From Anoplolepis gracilipes (taxonomy: Eukaryota; Arthropoda; Insecta; Hymenoptera; Formicidae), in contig NW_027328671.1 of the NCBI RefSeq assembly GCF_047496725.1, positions 62,001 through 126,000 on the forward strand: a stretch of 64,000 nucleotides of DNA. Reading direction: 5' to 3'. Below the pieces are notes generated by a model that worked only from the letters and a program-made list of their open reading frames with translations, had not been told where the DNA came from and searched no databases. Below are positions 1 through 11,541 of the stretch, piece after piece. Numbering within the stretch: position 1 is the stretch's first letter; every line of letters starts with the position of its first letter. Position numbers and translations under genes: made by a program.

Positions 1-1184
1 TATTAGAAAGAGAAATAGAAATTCATACAACAAAATATCTAAAAATGTCGCCAGAAGTACTAATATTTTATTATAACGATGGCGAGCTTTGAAAATCAAA
101 ATCTTTTTTTGATAAGTTTTAAATCTTTTATTATTTTAATATTAATTATAATTTTTACAATGTTTATGCATTAATTAGTTTAATTTTGACGATTTAATTT
201 TTGTGATTATTTAATGTAATTTTTTCTGATTCAAATCTATTCGGATTTGACGTGAAATGGTATATATTTCTAATTTGGAACACCTAAAGTGCTAATGTAA
301 TGTATATGTAATGCATGTAACATATGCTTTAAATATTCAGTAACATTATAACTTCTCAACCAAATCAAGAGATATGTATTTCTTTTACGAAAGATGCTTT
401 AGAGATAACGTGGGAGTAAATTAATAAGTGATGTTTGTAGCCTTTGGGTGCACAGTAAATGTATTTCGATAAAAACACTTATATATGTGATCATTACAAA
501 TAAAAAATTTTGTTATAATTTTTTAATTATAATAAGAATAAAATAATTAAGATATTATCAATCATACATCTCTCAAATTTTGATCATTTAGGTATTGGTT
601 AAAAATTTTGGACTATGATTATCTAAAGAGTAAGAAATCTGTTAAGTTTCTATTAAGTTTTTAATACTAAATGATTTGTTTGTCTATTAAAAGGATGTTT
701 TGAATTACGTTAAAAAAGCACAAGTTTAATTCAAGAACTATAAAATAAAACTAATATTTTAAATATCCTGTACTCTACAAAGACTGTGATTTATTTAATA
801 TATATATTGGTTTCTAAATAAGGGTGACAAAGTAATCGATGCTATTTGATTGAGCCACTGAGAATGGTGCAAAGCCTCATTTATTTATAATATAATATAG
901 AAAATTGATTCTCTATAAAATAACAATTATGTACTTTTAAAATAAAATCGAGACTGTAATAGTATTGTTTCAAAAAGTGTACTTTTAAAGCAAATTTTAT
1001 TAAACATTTCGATTGTTTAAAATAATTGGAATTAGCAATTTCGTATCACAAACTACTTTTATATTATTTATTTTTATATTATTTTTATAAAACAAGATGG
1101 TCTTCTTATATTTTGAAATGGATTTTTTAAAATACTAGCATAATCTCTGTTTCAAAGTCATGTAGCACAATAATGTAGCTTATA
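1..1184. other. AT-rich sequence without a supported gene
   Basis: This stretch is AT-rich and carries no recognisable gene. A short open frame on the plus strand at 3-92 (29 codons then TGA) enters from the window edge and looks somewhat coding-like, but I recognise no family. From about 900 to 1184 it is the 3' flank of the PP2A pseudogene. The last PP2A exons, encoding the final HEAT repeats, are not found here. Confidence 0.4.
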
Positions 1185-3667
1185 TTAATATAGAACAAGC
1201 ATGTCATTCTGAAGATAGTTCTGATCCATAGCCAAGACTTTGGGTATCACTGTATTCTGTGCCCATTCGGGACCAAACTTTTCTACCAGTTTTTTCGGAT
1301 TTAAAATAGCAGCTTCCCAAATTGCGTAAACATGATCTACTAACCAAGTCATACACAAAGAATTTAATTTCTCATCAAAAAATTCTACTCCAAGCTGTCC
1401 AGCTAACAATGGCATGTACCTAAAATGCCAAATCAGTAGTACAAATATCTTATTGCAAGTATCTTATTCTTTTTTTTTTAATTTCAATTATATAAATTAG
1501 ATAAATTAATAAAATATAATTACTCGATAATAGCTAGTCGCACATGCCACTTAGAATCTTCAGCTAATTCCACAATGGCAGGTAAGAGAGATTGTGAAAG
1601 TTGTTGTATGCCAATAACTTTGTTAACGCATTCTAGGTTGCTAGTAATATGAGTCGCACCTCTGGACATTTATTTCTAAGCTGGGATAAGAATAGAAGTA
1701 ATAGATGTTCGATTGTGCTGCAAAAATATTAAAATGTGATTATCAATCAATTATTATATTGCAACATCAAAATGTGATTGATTTTTACTTGTGCTTTCCA
1801 AGTATAGGACTCAATCCTATGATCACGCTTGCTAAAGCTGACTTTACATGTTGGTTTGATCTGCCACTAATTCTTTAATAATGGGTAATATATTTGTCAT
1901 TATTATAGACTCCTGATTGAATTGATCAAGATTTTGGCAGAAATTGCGAACTTTATCAGCAGCTGCTGCTTGCACTTCTGCTTCAATATCCTTTAATAAT
2001 ACTTGAAATGTTGGTACAAGATCTGTTTTTGTTATTTCTGGACCAACAGCCTTTTGAAGCTATAAAAAAAATGTTCATAGATAATATATATATTCATAGA
2101 TAGAGAGTAAAATATTATTTTGTAAGAATACAGTATTTTTAGTCTCAAAAAATTTTTTACTTGTATTTAAATTTTAAACAGTAATACATACATCTGTAAA
2201 TTTGTCTACCACCACATAACGAACACGTCATGATTGATCACTAGCACACTGCTGAAGTGTAGGCATAACTATTTGTTCAACATCTTCTTGTTGTAACAAG
2301 ACTGCAATATTAACACGAGCTTCGACAGCCAAAAGACGAACTGAATCCTGTAAAATTATTAGTGCATGTGTGAATATAATCTACAATGAAAAGAAAGAAT
2401 TGTGAAATTTCAGTTTTAACGAACTTATTTGTTTATCCTGAGCAAGAATAACAAACATAGAAATTAAATCTTATTTAAGATATTTAATTTCCACAACTTT
2501 TGCCAATTCACCTAATTTAGAGGTTGCTAAGCATCTTGCCATAGGTGTATCATCCTGGCACAAGCTGCAAAAGTGATTTCGCAATTCCGCTATTCAAGTT
2601 TTAATATTAATAATTATAAGTAATATTCAAGTTTTTAAAATCTGTTTTCATATTTTTTTCAGATTTATTCTGTATTAAAAATTTATTCAGCGTAAAATTC
2701 ATAAAGATCAAATTATTGTACAGTTACCTTTGATGGCTGGACTCACTCTTGGATAGCAAACATTGAACAATCCACATGCTGATGTTCTTGACGTAAACCA
2801 GTCTCCTGAAGCTAAGCGCTGTACGAAAAGAACAAAATGCTCTTCCAAATCTGCAGGACTGTGTTAACTTGCAATATTTCTTAAAGATTCCGCCGCTTTA
2901 TCACGAACCATAGTTTCTTCGACAATAGCCAGAGATTCTAATGGTGGCTAAATTAAAAATTTATGATTTATATTTTTTTGAATAGAAAAATTATTAAAAT
3001 ATATCTGACGCTCAGTAGAACTTGTGTTAAATACTATTCAAAATAAATCCATTGTTATTACCAATAAACAATGCACATATTCTGGCCCACCAATGAGAGG
3101 AATAAATATGCTGAGTTGTTCAGCCAATGCAAGGACTTTATCCTCATCGTAAATAGTCTTCATTAAAAATGATATTAACTCACTCCGTGTATGTCCGATA
3201 CCAAGTGTAAGTGCAATCGCTGATAGTTTCTTGATAAAATTAAGACATAGCTGTAATAAAAAGAATAATATACTACTAATATATATCAATGTATGTAGAA
3301 ATAGAGCAATTTTCATACTTTAAATGTCCAAATGCAAAAAGTGGTTAAAAATTTAATCAGACTTCTTTCTCATAAACAATTGCACGAACGTGTTCTCAAT
3401 TGTATTATACGTATTATCTTTGAGATATAGCGCTCACAAACTCGACGAAGAATGTTAGCTTTTTTTTCAAAAATTGCCGCTATGTCGGCAACGCTTTATT
3501 TAGCGATTGAATAAGAAAACGAACATTTCGGAAGACGAAGAAATAAAAAAAACTCGCTCTTAATCGTCGTAAGCAACAATTACCTGGACATCTTCGTTTT
3601 CTAGCTCGTCGATCAAAACCGCAATCGGATAAAGACTGTCGTCCGTGGTAGAGTCACTCGCTGTCAT
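1185..3667 (-). pseudogene. Pp2A-29B: PP2A 65-kDa scaffold subunit A, degraded intron-containing copy (block 1)
   Basis: In an intact gene this HEAT-repeat scaffold holds the catalytic and B subunits of protein phosphatase 2A. Eight exon-like blocks are visible on the minus strand. Exon 1 is 3584-3667, starts MTASD, and ends in a clean GT donor. Exon 2 is 3062-3250 (LCLNFIKKLSAIALTLG). Exon 3 is 2728-2947. Further blocks lie near 2440-2590, 2195-2348, 1790-2060 and 1520-1725, and the last at 1185-1415 encodes MPLLAGQLGVEFFDEKLNSL. Introns survive, so this is a DNA-level duplicate and not a retrocopy. Lesions: in-frame stops at 2864-2866 (TAA), 2471-2473 (TAA) and 2228-2230 (TGA for the Trp of the SWRVRY motif), a 1-nt deletion near 1857-1862, and another in the 1520-1725 block. 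The C-terminal exons are absent. The family assignment is certain from the sequence; loss of function is inferred from the stops. Confidence 0.93.
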
Positions 3668-4046
3668 TTTGCTGCCGGACAAACTGTCAATTTGATGTTT
3701 GATGCGCCGCACGTTTGTTAGGCTTTCTCGTGTCGCGTTGATGCGTCGACGACGATGCTTACGTTTTCGGAACTCGAGCTGGATACCGTTTTCAGAATGG
3801 CACGTATAATTACAGCATAATTGTAAGGAACGTTTAACAATGCAAAAATTCGCTCAACATATATATCTCACAACTCCACGCGACTCCATGAGTCACTGAC
3901 ACATGACACGTGACACACTGACAATAAGGATGACCCAATTCGCTGGCAGATGGCGACATCTTACGCTCATGAAAGCGCGATCTGTCTGTATTGCTACGCA
4001 ATTGGGTGTGTAATTTTTTTTCAAATAAAAATCTTTTTATATAGAG
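3668..4046. other. Retained 5' flank of the PP2A pseudogene
   Basis: This flank is less AT-rich, with several CpG-containing stretches at 3700-3990. It is kept almost unchanged upstream of all three PP2A fragments (also after 22751 and 43916). It is probably the old promoter/5'UTR of the PP2A gene, judged only by position. I see no clear TATA box. Short ORFs here are not convincing genes. Confidence 0.4.
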
Positions 4047-4161
4047 CACGTTCGGGGAGACACTATTAGCGCTAACAGCGTCATTCTATCTTTGTTACCC
4101 ATTAAAAGTTGAACAAAGATAGAACGACGCTGTTAACGCTAATAGTGTATCCTCGAACGCG
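4047..4161. mobile_element. Hairpin MITE, about 115 bp (copy 1)
   Basis: Two arms of about 50 bases form an almost complete inverted repeat: ACTATTAGCGCTAACAGCGT on the left and ACGCTGTTAACGCTAATAGT on the right, around a short centre (acccattaaaagttg). The outer ends are GCACGTTCGGGG and CCTCGAACGCGC. No coding capacity. It recurs at 23130-23247 and 44295-44412 in the same context, so it predates the array duplication. Confidence 0.75.
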
Positions 4162-4386
4162 CCCATATAGTATAGTATACTATAATATTTTCTTCTATAA
4201 ATATCAATTAATGTTACACTGATTGTTCAGCTTTATATTTAAATTACTTACATAGAGAGAAATGTAATTCCTTTTTATATGCGTAAAAAATATAATTTTT
4301 ATATTACAGACTCGGGAAAAAAAAGTCCATATACATCTGGCGATATATAGATTTTGTCAATATTTGAGCATATCTTGCCAAATATA

Positions 4387-4571
4387 CAGTCGGACCTCTT
4401 ATCCTACGATATTTTCGGTCCGGAATCTTCCCCTTAAACCTCTGATCGTACGACAAAAATTTGAGAGTGGGGATATAATTCCCCTTTCGCGGTCGTAGCA
4501 TAAGAAGATTTTTTGTCGTAGGATAAGAGGTTTCGTAGCATAAGAGGATCATAGGATAAAAGGTCCGACTG
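4387..4571. mobile_element. 185-bp pogo/Tigger-like MITE (copy 1)
   Basis: The terminal inverted repeats begin CAGTCGGACCTCTTATCC and end GGATAAAAGGTCCGACTG, with a TA dinucleotide on each side (4385-4386 and 4572-4573), as expected for a TA-target pogo/Tigger element of the Tc1-mariner superfamily. Inside, the motif TCGTAG(G/C)ATAAGAGG recurs several times in both orientations. No transposase, so it is non-autonomous. Identical-length copies sit at 23473-23657 and 44637-44821. Confidence 0.8.
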
Positions 4572-4573
4572 TA

Positions 4574-5545
4574 GTTATATATAATAATATGATAATTAAA
4601 TAAAATCATATATGATATTATACGACTTTATATTTAATTATCATATAATATCATATATGACTATACTTGATAAGACATGATCAGATATTGACAAAATCCA
4701 TATATAGCCAACTTTTTTTCCCAGGGAAGTAATTATATAGAGATATATATATGTCACCAAAAATTCGAATGCGTGTATTATCGTGTCAAACATCCATTTT
4801 TACGTGATGAACTTTTCAAGAGAAAATATTATTTTTTCGATATATCTCGCGAATTACATCTATTCTCCATAATTACTTATTTAAATAATTTTAAATTCTC
4901 GCATCAAAATTATTCAAAACTGCTCGGCGGTTTTCGATAGATTTCGCGTGATCTTGCGTGCATCTAGAAGCACGACTGTTCATTGAGCGGTTATTCATGA
5001 TTGGTGTAACTTTTAGAATATAAGATAAGAATATATGCTAATCACGAACAGTTGCTCACTCTTCATTTGAGATTCTGCATGCATTCGTTGATTTGATTGA
5101 CTGATATTAGTTTCAAGCGAACTTTGATAATATTTGCACAAGTAAGCCGACAAAGAGATAATTAAGCATTTTTTAAAAATAAATTGGGGGAATATTTAAT
5201 AATTTTATGGCACATTAAGATGAGAATTTTAAGAATAAAAAATTAAACAACTATGTCAGATTAAATAATGGATCATCATGAATACTCTCATTCTTCTGAA
5301 TTATTTATACATTACGCGTCAAGTTTATACTTGAACATGTATTTATAATCAAATTATACTGTGTCTAGTGTCATTACTATCAAAAGTTTGTTTAAAAAAT
5401 TTGCTTAAGAATTAATCGTAGAATATCTAGTTAGAGTACTAATAAGTCAACAATACGGCGAATTGTCATATTAGTCTAAAAATAAATATCACGTTGAACA
5501 GATTAAGGTCTATATACAAAAGTGTGATTAGTAAGTATCAACCAA
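4574..5545. other. AT-rich intergenic sequence
   Basis: No gene is visible. The stretch is shared almost unchanged with 23660-24642 and 44824-45785, so it belongs to the duplicated block. A TATATGATATTA-type imperfect palindrome occurs near 4600-4670. Confidence 0.4.
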
Positions 5546-5836
5546 AAGTTATAAGACTTAAAAGTTTCAGCATTTTGACATAAAATACAAAATATCTTTT
5601 AAAATATTTGTTTTTCGATAATCTTACTCTAATACTTTTATGCATAGAATAATGCAATTTGCAACATGCAACTACATACTTTTTTTTAAAGATAACGATG
5701 CAGTTTCCTTACACCAATTGATTTGTCTCATTATTCTATGCATAAAAGTATTAGGGTAAGATTATCGAAAAACAAATATTTTAAAAGATATTTTGTATTT
5801 TATGTCAAAATGCTAAAACTTTTAAGTCTTATAACT
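5546..5836. repeat. Foldback inverted repeat (copy 1)
   Basis: Arms of about 109 bases (5546-5654 and 5729-5836) are nearly perfect reverse complements, separated by about 74 bases. The left arm starts AAGTTATAAGACTTAAAAGT and the right arm ends ACTTTTAAGTCTTATAACT. It would extrude a long hairpin. A small plus-strand ORF over the right arm is an artefact of the repeat. The same foldback lies at 24643-24933 and 45786-46076. A related single-arm sequence is part of the intron element at 15393-16035. Confidence 0.8.
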
Positions 5837-5920
5837 CGAAAAGTTATTAGTGAAAAAATACTTTATCATAGTGTTTTGGAAAGTTCTCGAGGTAAGCTAC
5901 AAGAATATGCAAAAATATAT

Positions 5921-6103
5921 AGGGGGTCCCTTTAAAAAATTCAAGGCGACCTTTATATGATCTTCAAACGATTATTCAAGGTCAAACTAATAGTACCATC
6001 TTATGGCCCCCTCGAAACCATATAACTTTTGTCTCAAACATTTTTTCGTGCGATACGTATTTCTTCGAATATTTAAATGTCTTAAGATAAAAAACTCACC
6101 CTG
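5921..6103. mobile_element. Small MITE-like element, ends AGGG..CCCT (copy 1)
   Basis: The segment begins TATAGGGGGTCCCTTT (AGGGTGTCCC in copy 2) and ends ACTCACCCTGTATA, giving short inverted ends flanked by TATA. It is about 183 bases with no coding capacity. Copies lie near 25018-25200 and 46160-46345. The superfamily is uncertain; the short TA-flanked ends suggest Tc1/mariner. Confidence 0.5.
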
Positions 6104-6144
6104 TATAACACTATATATATATCATATTTCTATAAAATATAACA

Positions 6145-6528
6145 CATTACCATCATCCGCGCCAATGGAGCGTCTTTTCAGTTGCGGGCAACAGATATTT
6201 GTACCTCAAAGAAATCGTTTATCTGATAATATGTTGGAAAAACTAATGTTTTTAAAAAATAAAAATTTGTAATTTAAGTCTAAACCTTTAATGTATTAAG
6301 CTGAAATGTATGCTTATATTTTTTATAGTTTTCTGAAGTATATTATTTTTATATAAATTGTAATTTTGAATATTATCTTAAAAGTATCTAAATAAAACAT
6401 TCAACTAATTTATTTTTTATTTAGATATATTTAAATTAAGATTATCTTTATTTTATCTCAGATATAGACGCATTATATTTTATCTTATCTATATGTAGAT
6501 TATTTCAAATTATCTAAGCGCAACACTG
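6145..6528 (+). pseudogene. hAT transposase C-terminal remnant with 3' terminus (copy 1)
   Basis: A plus-strand frame ending at 6272 encodes SSAPMERLFSCGQQIFVPQR followed by a leucine-rich tail. This is the C-terminal dimerisation (Dimer_Tnp_hAT) segment of hAT transposases. About 255 non-coding bases follow and end AAGCGCAACACTG at 6528, which read on the other strand gives the hAT-type terminus CAGTGTTG. The next eight bases, gtagtatg, would be the expected 8-bp target duplication. The rest of the transposase and the 5' terminus are missing, so the element is dead. Copies are at 25240-25623, 46383-46766 and, inverted, 53438-53821. Confidence 0.8.
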
Positions 6529-6538
6529 GTAGTATGTA

Positions 6539-6728
6539 ATATAGAATAGGAGTGTTCTTTGAGAAAGGTGATTTTTTAAATTTAAAAGTGATTTTTATGT
6601 GATCTTGAAACGGCTTCCAGGATGAATGACGTTCCTCTTAAAATTGCAAAACTTTTATATGAGACATTTTTTTTTAAATGCTTTGTTTTTGAGATATAAT
6701 TTTGTAACATTTTGAACGACTCACACTG
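6539..6728. mobile_element. 3' end fragment of the TA-flanked intron element (copy 1)
   Basis: The sequence from GAATAGGAGTGTTCTTTGAG to CGACTCACACTG, followed by TA, matches the 3' end of the longer element at 34399-35239. The 5' part is missing because the hAT flank abuts it directly. Non-coding. The corresponding fragment in unit 2 is 25634-25812. Confidence 0.55.
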
Positions 6729-6891
6729 TATAGTTTAATCTAGCCATAGCGTTTTGGTACACACATACACGCACACACACACACATGCACATGTACAAGA
6801 TATAATTATCAGATATACTTTTAATAAACGGATTCTTTGACCAATTTAAAAATAATTTTTTTTTCGAAAATGTCAAAAGAGGTCATCATTA

Positions 6892-7475
6892 TTCTAAAAC
6901 AAATTAATTTTGTAAAACATTTAATCGAGAATACATTTATTTCAGAATGTATATAACAAATAAATAAACTATTTGTATAGTGAAAATAATAAACTAGATA
7001 AGAGAAATATTGATATTATAAAAATTATAAGAAATATTTTGATATTATAAGAATAGAATTGATTATAGGAATATAGGAACCTTTAAACAAAAGTAATAAT
7101 ATTACATAATTTATTATAAATCGGAAAATGCACACGTGGATACATATAAAAAAAAAGTTAACTAATAATATTAAAAATATAAATAAATATTATAAATTCT
7201 ACAATAATTTTCAAGTTCGTATAATAACTATTAACTAATTAATTAAATATAAATTATGTGACAATATATGTATATTCAAAATCATATTATTAAAATATAT
7301 TATATATAATATTATTGAACAGTTGTCATTGCTACATATTTATTATTTTATTTATTTTATACACATATATACACATAGACAATAATTAAAAGTAATTCTT
7401 ATAATAATATATTAAGAATAATATTAACAAAATATTATGCTTAATAATATTAAACTGTAATTATATTTACATGTG

Positions 7476-7550
<75 letters not shown>

Positions 7551-7699
7551 ATATATATGAATATGTATATTATATATTTAAGTATAAATATTATTTATAT
7601 ATGATAATTTCTTAATATAAAAACAATATTATATATACATATATTTTGTTGTAATTATGATTATTCAGGATTAATTTCTTTTGAAAACTTCTTAATATT
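6892..7699. other. 3' flank of aminopeptidase copy A
   Basis: AT-rich, no gene. It contains a TA microsatellite (about 7480-7542). The stretch is repeated at 20650-21186, 25976-26773 and 39922-40740, that is, downstream of every aminopeptidase 3' end, intact or orphan. Confidence 0.45.
7480..7542. repeat. (TA)n microsatellite
   Basis: An almost pure TA run interrupted once by AAA. Equivalent runs occur at about 26567-26610 and 40508-40582 with different lengths. Confidence 0.9.
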
Positions 7700-9205
7700 T
7701 TAAGGAAAGAAAGAATATATCTTAAAATATTTCTTTATTTCTCCGATTTCAGATAAACGTCTTTGTAGTTTTTTGTAAGCACCCGACATCCATTCTTCCA
7801 TAATATTTTTATACTTGTAAAAACTAGCTTCAATATTTGCCTAAGTCAGATTATTTTGAATTAATGTAATAAATTTGTGCCATCTTAAAAGACTCACATA
7901 ATTAAAGGACAAAATACTTGTGACATATATTACAGATATAAATATTAATAGAAAACTTAATATAAATGTAATTTTGAATAAAGTTTACCATTTCAGGGCG
8001 AGTTCCATTTTTCTTGTATATACGCATAAAATTAGTTTTGTACGCTTCAATCTCAATGATATTTCCGATAATATTTCTCAAGTTCAAGATCTATGTAAAA
8101 TAACTTCATCAATATTTATTGTCAATAAATAGTAATTTTATTTAACAAAATTTTTTAAATTTAATAAGATTGTGTAACGGAATAGTATTTCGGCAATTAG
8201 CTTAATAAAAGCATAATTTGAAAAACCCTTCTTAATTTTTGACAAAAAATTATTTCCTAAAACTTTGCCAAAAATTTCTCTTATTTAAAATTATATGTAT
8301 GCCTATATATCATATATGCATATATTTTATTTTAAATATGTTGAAAATAATAAATAATAGTAATTATGCATAATATAGGGTGACTTCAAAGATTTAAATG
8401 ACCTGGACATATGTTATGACCTCACGGATTTGAATGATCTTAACGTAAAGTGTTATGACATTAAGTAATCGATAGCTTTTAGGCGTCACTTATTGTTTAT
8501 TAAAAAGTTATAAAAAAAGGATTTTCACAAAATACAATAATTTTCAGATTTTAGGGTACACTTTTAATATGTAAAAATGTATATTAAGCTCGATAATCTA
8601 AACTTTTTCAGGTATAAGACCAACATTTTCCCACTCCTTGTACATTTGAGAAGTAAATATATGATGTATGTTATACAAAAATATATGCAACATAATTCAA
8701 TCTGTACATAACTGTTATACTTATATACGTTAATAATTTTGATCTCGCGTTGCATAAACAGTTCAAAACCCATGTAGAATCGTGCAGTAATAAATCTCGT
8801 TTTGCACTGAAAAGAGAGGTGACGTCGTAACAGAATTCGCTTCGCTAAAGATTTTGGAAATCCAGAAAGTAAAAAGTGTGATAAAATTAAGTATGGTTTA
8901 TTTATTCATGTGTAGGTAATTAGTAAATACTAATATATACTAAAAGCACATTTTATAAAATGTACATAGTTTCGAAAATTATATGAAATTTGTTAAATTT
9001 ACTTGTTCTTTTGCTTATAACTTTTTAATAAACAACGAGCGACGAATAAAACCTTTTGAATGTTATTCAGGGTCAAGACCCATACAACATATGTAAAGGT
9101 TATTCAAATCTCTGAATATGCTCTTAATAGGCTTTTAATATGCATAATTATCATTATTTATCATTTTCAATATACTTATAATAAAATATTATATATATGT
9201 ATACA

Positions 9206-9298
<93 letters not shown>

Positions 9299-10126
9299 TA
9301 TATAGATATATAGATAATAATTCTAAATGAAAGCAATAAATTTTAGAAGTCGAAAATGCGTCGAAATTAAAAGGGGTTTTTATACATATAAGCATATACT
9401 CCTCTCTGAGCAGTTACATTCCTCTAAATAGAAAAGTAAAAATTAGGTTCTTATTTTTTTTCCTTAAATTTTAGACAAGTTAAAAGAAATGAAATTTAAT
9501 GGACATTTTTTACTAAAAGAAATACTTATATTTTTTAAATTTTCTTGTAATGTTATAAAAGAATAAACTTATGTTTTTTCTTATTAAGCAATCCTTATTC
9601 AATTTTTTATTAGGACTTTTTAACAGCCTACAATGTCATCATTTAAAAATATACGTTAGAAAACTTGATTTCTTTAGAAACTTTTTATTTATTTTATTAT
9701 TTTTGTAAAATCAATAATTTAAGTACAAATTTTGCATGTAAATAAATAAATACAATATTATGCACAATTTTATTCTTTTATTTAATGATGCGAAAAAATT
9801 TTAAAAATATAATTAAAAGTATCCTTGTTGCCAGTTGTAACTTACCATCAAATTTCATTTTTTTAATTTGTCCAAAATTTAGGAAAAATAAGTAAAAACT
9901 TAATCTTTACCTCTTCTTTTAGAATAGTGTAATTCTCAAGAGAGTGATATAGGAATATATGGTTATATGAAAGATCATTATTATTTTTCAACAAAAAATT
10001 ATCTTTGGTAGTATATGTGTTACAGACACTTTGTAAATCTTTAAATGCTAACTTATAAAGATTCGGCGTTTTATAAAAAGGCTGAGTTTTTTTTTATAAA
10101 GAAAGTTGATTTTACAAAAGCCTACA

Positions 10127-10168
<42 letters not shown>

Positions 10169-11497
10169 TAGATATAAATAAGCTTAATAATGAAAAAAAT
10201 AATCAGGTTTATAATATTTACCGCAATTAATTGTTCTTCAGAATACATATGATTAATAATGGCAATAATAATGGCAAGTCCATTGACACCTCTATAAAAA
10301 ACAAAAACACACATATAGTTATTATGCGTAATTAATTTTCGTAATTGTAAACAGTATTAGTTCGAAAAAAATACTTTTAGTTATTACCTTGGCGTTAATT
10401 TATCAAAATCGTTTAATATTTTCAAAAACACATTATTGTGCTTTACATGTTTTGCAATAATAAAAAAAAAACTAATCATATTTCTCTTGATTTGTATTTC
10501 ATTATATGTTTCGTTATGTTTGAACATTATTGATTCTAAATATTCTTCTATAATTTCATTTGAAGCACAAGCTAAAAATTCTAAAAGTCTATCATTATTA
10601 ATATATTTTTCCCTTGAATTGTCCTTCACCATACGCCAAATATGACTCTCTGCTGACATCAAACCTTTACAGTATAACCACTCTTGCCACCACGGTAAAA
10701 CTCTACAACATCCAAAAATAAAAGTTTGATATAAACATATTTAGCGCTATATTGTATCTTGATTCAATAATTGAATGTACGAATAATGGTAAAAAACTGT
10801 AATACTTAGAAAAATTACTTATTTTTATCCGACATATATACAATATGCAAAATCAATTTGTCATAAGCTTTTATGAGGCAATTTGGGTCATCGAGAATAC
10901 ACAACCATTTAATAGCTTCTTGCCTTAAACATTTAGTAAGATCACTTTCCTTAGGCTCTTCTTCGTATTTTATTTTCTCAAGTAGATTGGTCAATATATT
11001 TTTTATTTTCTCCTAAAAGTTATCCAAGTCAAATAATTATATCGGTTTATAGTAAGCGTGTAGCGTTGGACATTCAATTTCTGAACAAGTAGATTGAAAG
11101 AGAAGCAGGCAGATTGAACAGCCACTGCAAAGTCCTAACATTACATCCCTTGATGTCTCTTCATGTGAAAATAAGTTAAAAAGTTTGAATGTCTAGTTTT
11201 GTATGGACACGATTTGAGTGGAACTCTATTTTGTTGGAGAAGAAATGAATCTCGTTTTATCCTCAACATTATCCAACATATTCTACCATCCAATATTATC
11301 CCACATTATGTTAACGTAAAATATTTGTGTTTATACGTATAAAAACTTTTGAAGTTACTAAAAAACGCTCGACCAAACAGAATAAATGTATCTCATTTAC
11401 TGAATCAATATGAATCAATATTTCATTCAGTAAGTTAATTTTTACAATTCCAGTGGTTTTTCATAAACATTCTAGATACATATATTAGTATGTGTGC

Positions 11498-11541
<44 letters not shown>

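Noticed and set aside
3..92. Terminal exon entering from the left edge, plus strand
   Set aside because: 29 open codons and TGA, but no recognisable family and no visible upstream context.
3834..4049. Minus-strand ORF overlapping the PP2A 5' flank (also 22918 and 44083)
   Set aside because: No known domain; it runs from promoter-like sequence into the hairpin MITE.
5723..5935. 70-codon plus-strand ORF repeated three times (also 24820 and 45963)
   Set aside because: Lies over the right arm of the foldback and a MITE start; conservation follows from duplication of the block.
7920..8132. Plus-strand ORF repeated at 26994 and 40961
   Set aside because: Antisense of aminopeptidase exon 12, whose splice sites and M1-like C terminus are on the minus strand.
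9060..9395. Tyr/Ile-repeat ORFs on both strands
   Set aside because: Pure consequence of the TA microsatellite; the same happens at 21730-21969, 28137-28492 and 59932-60138.
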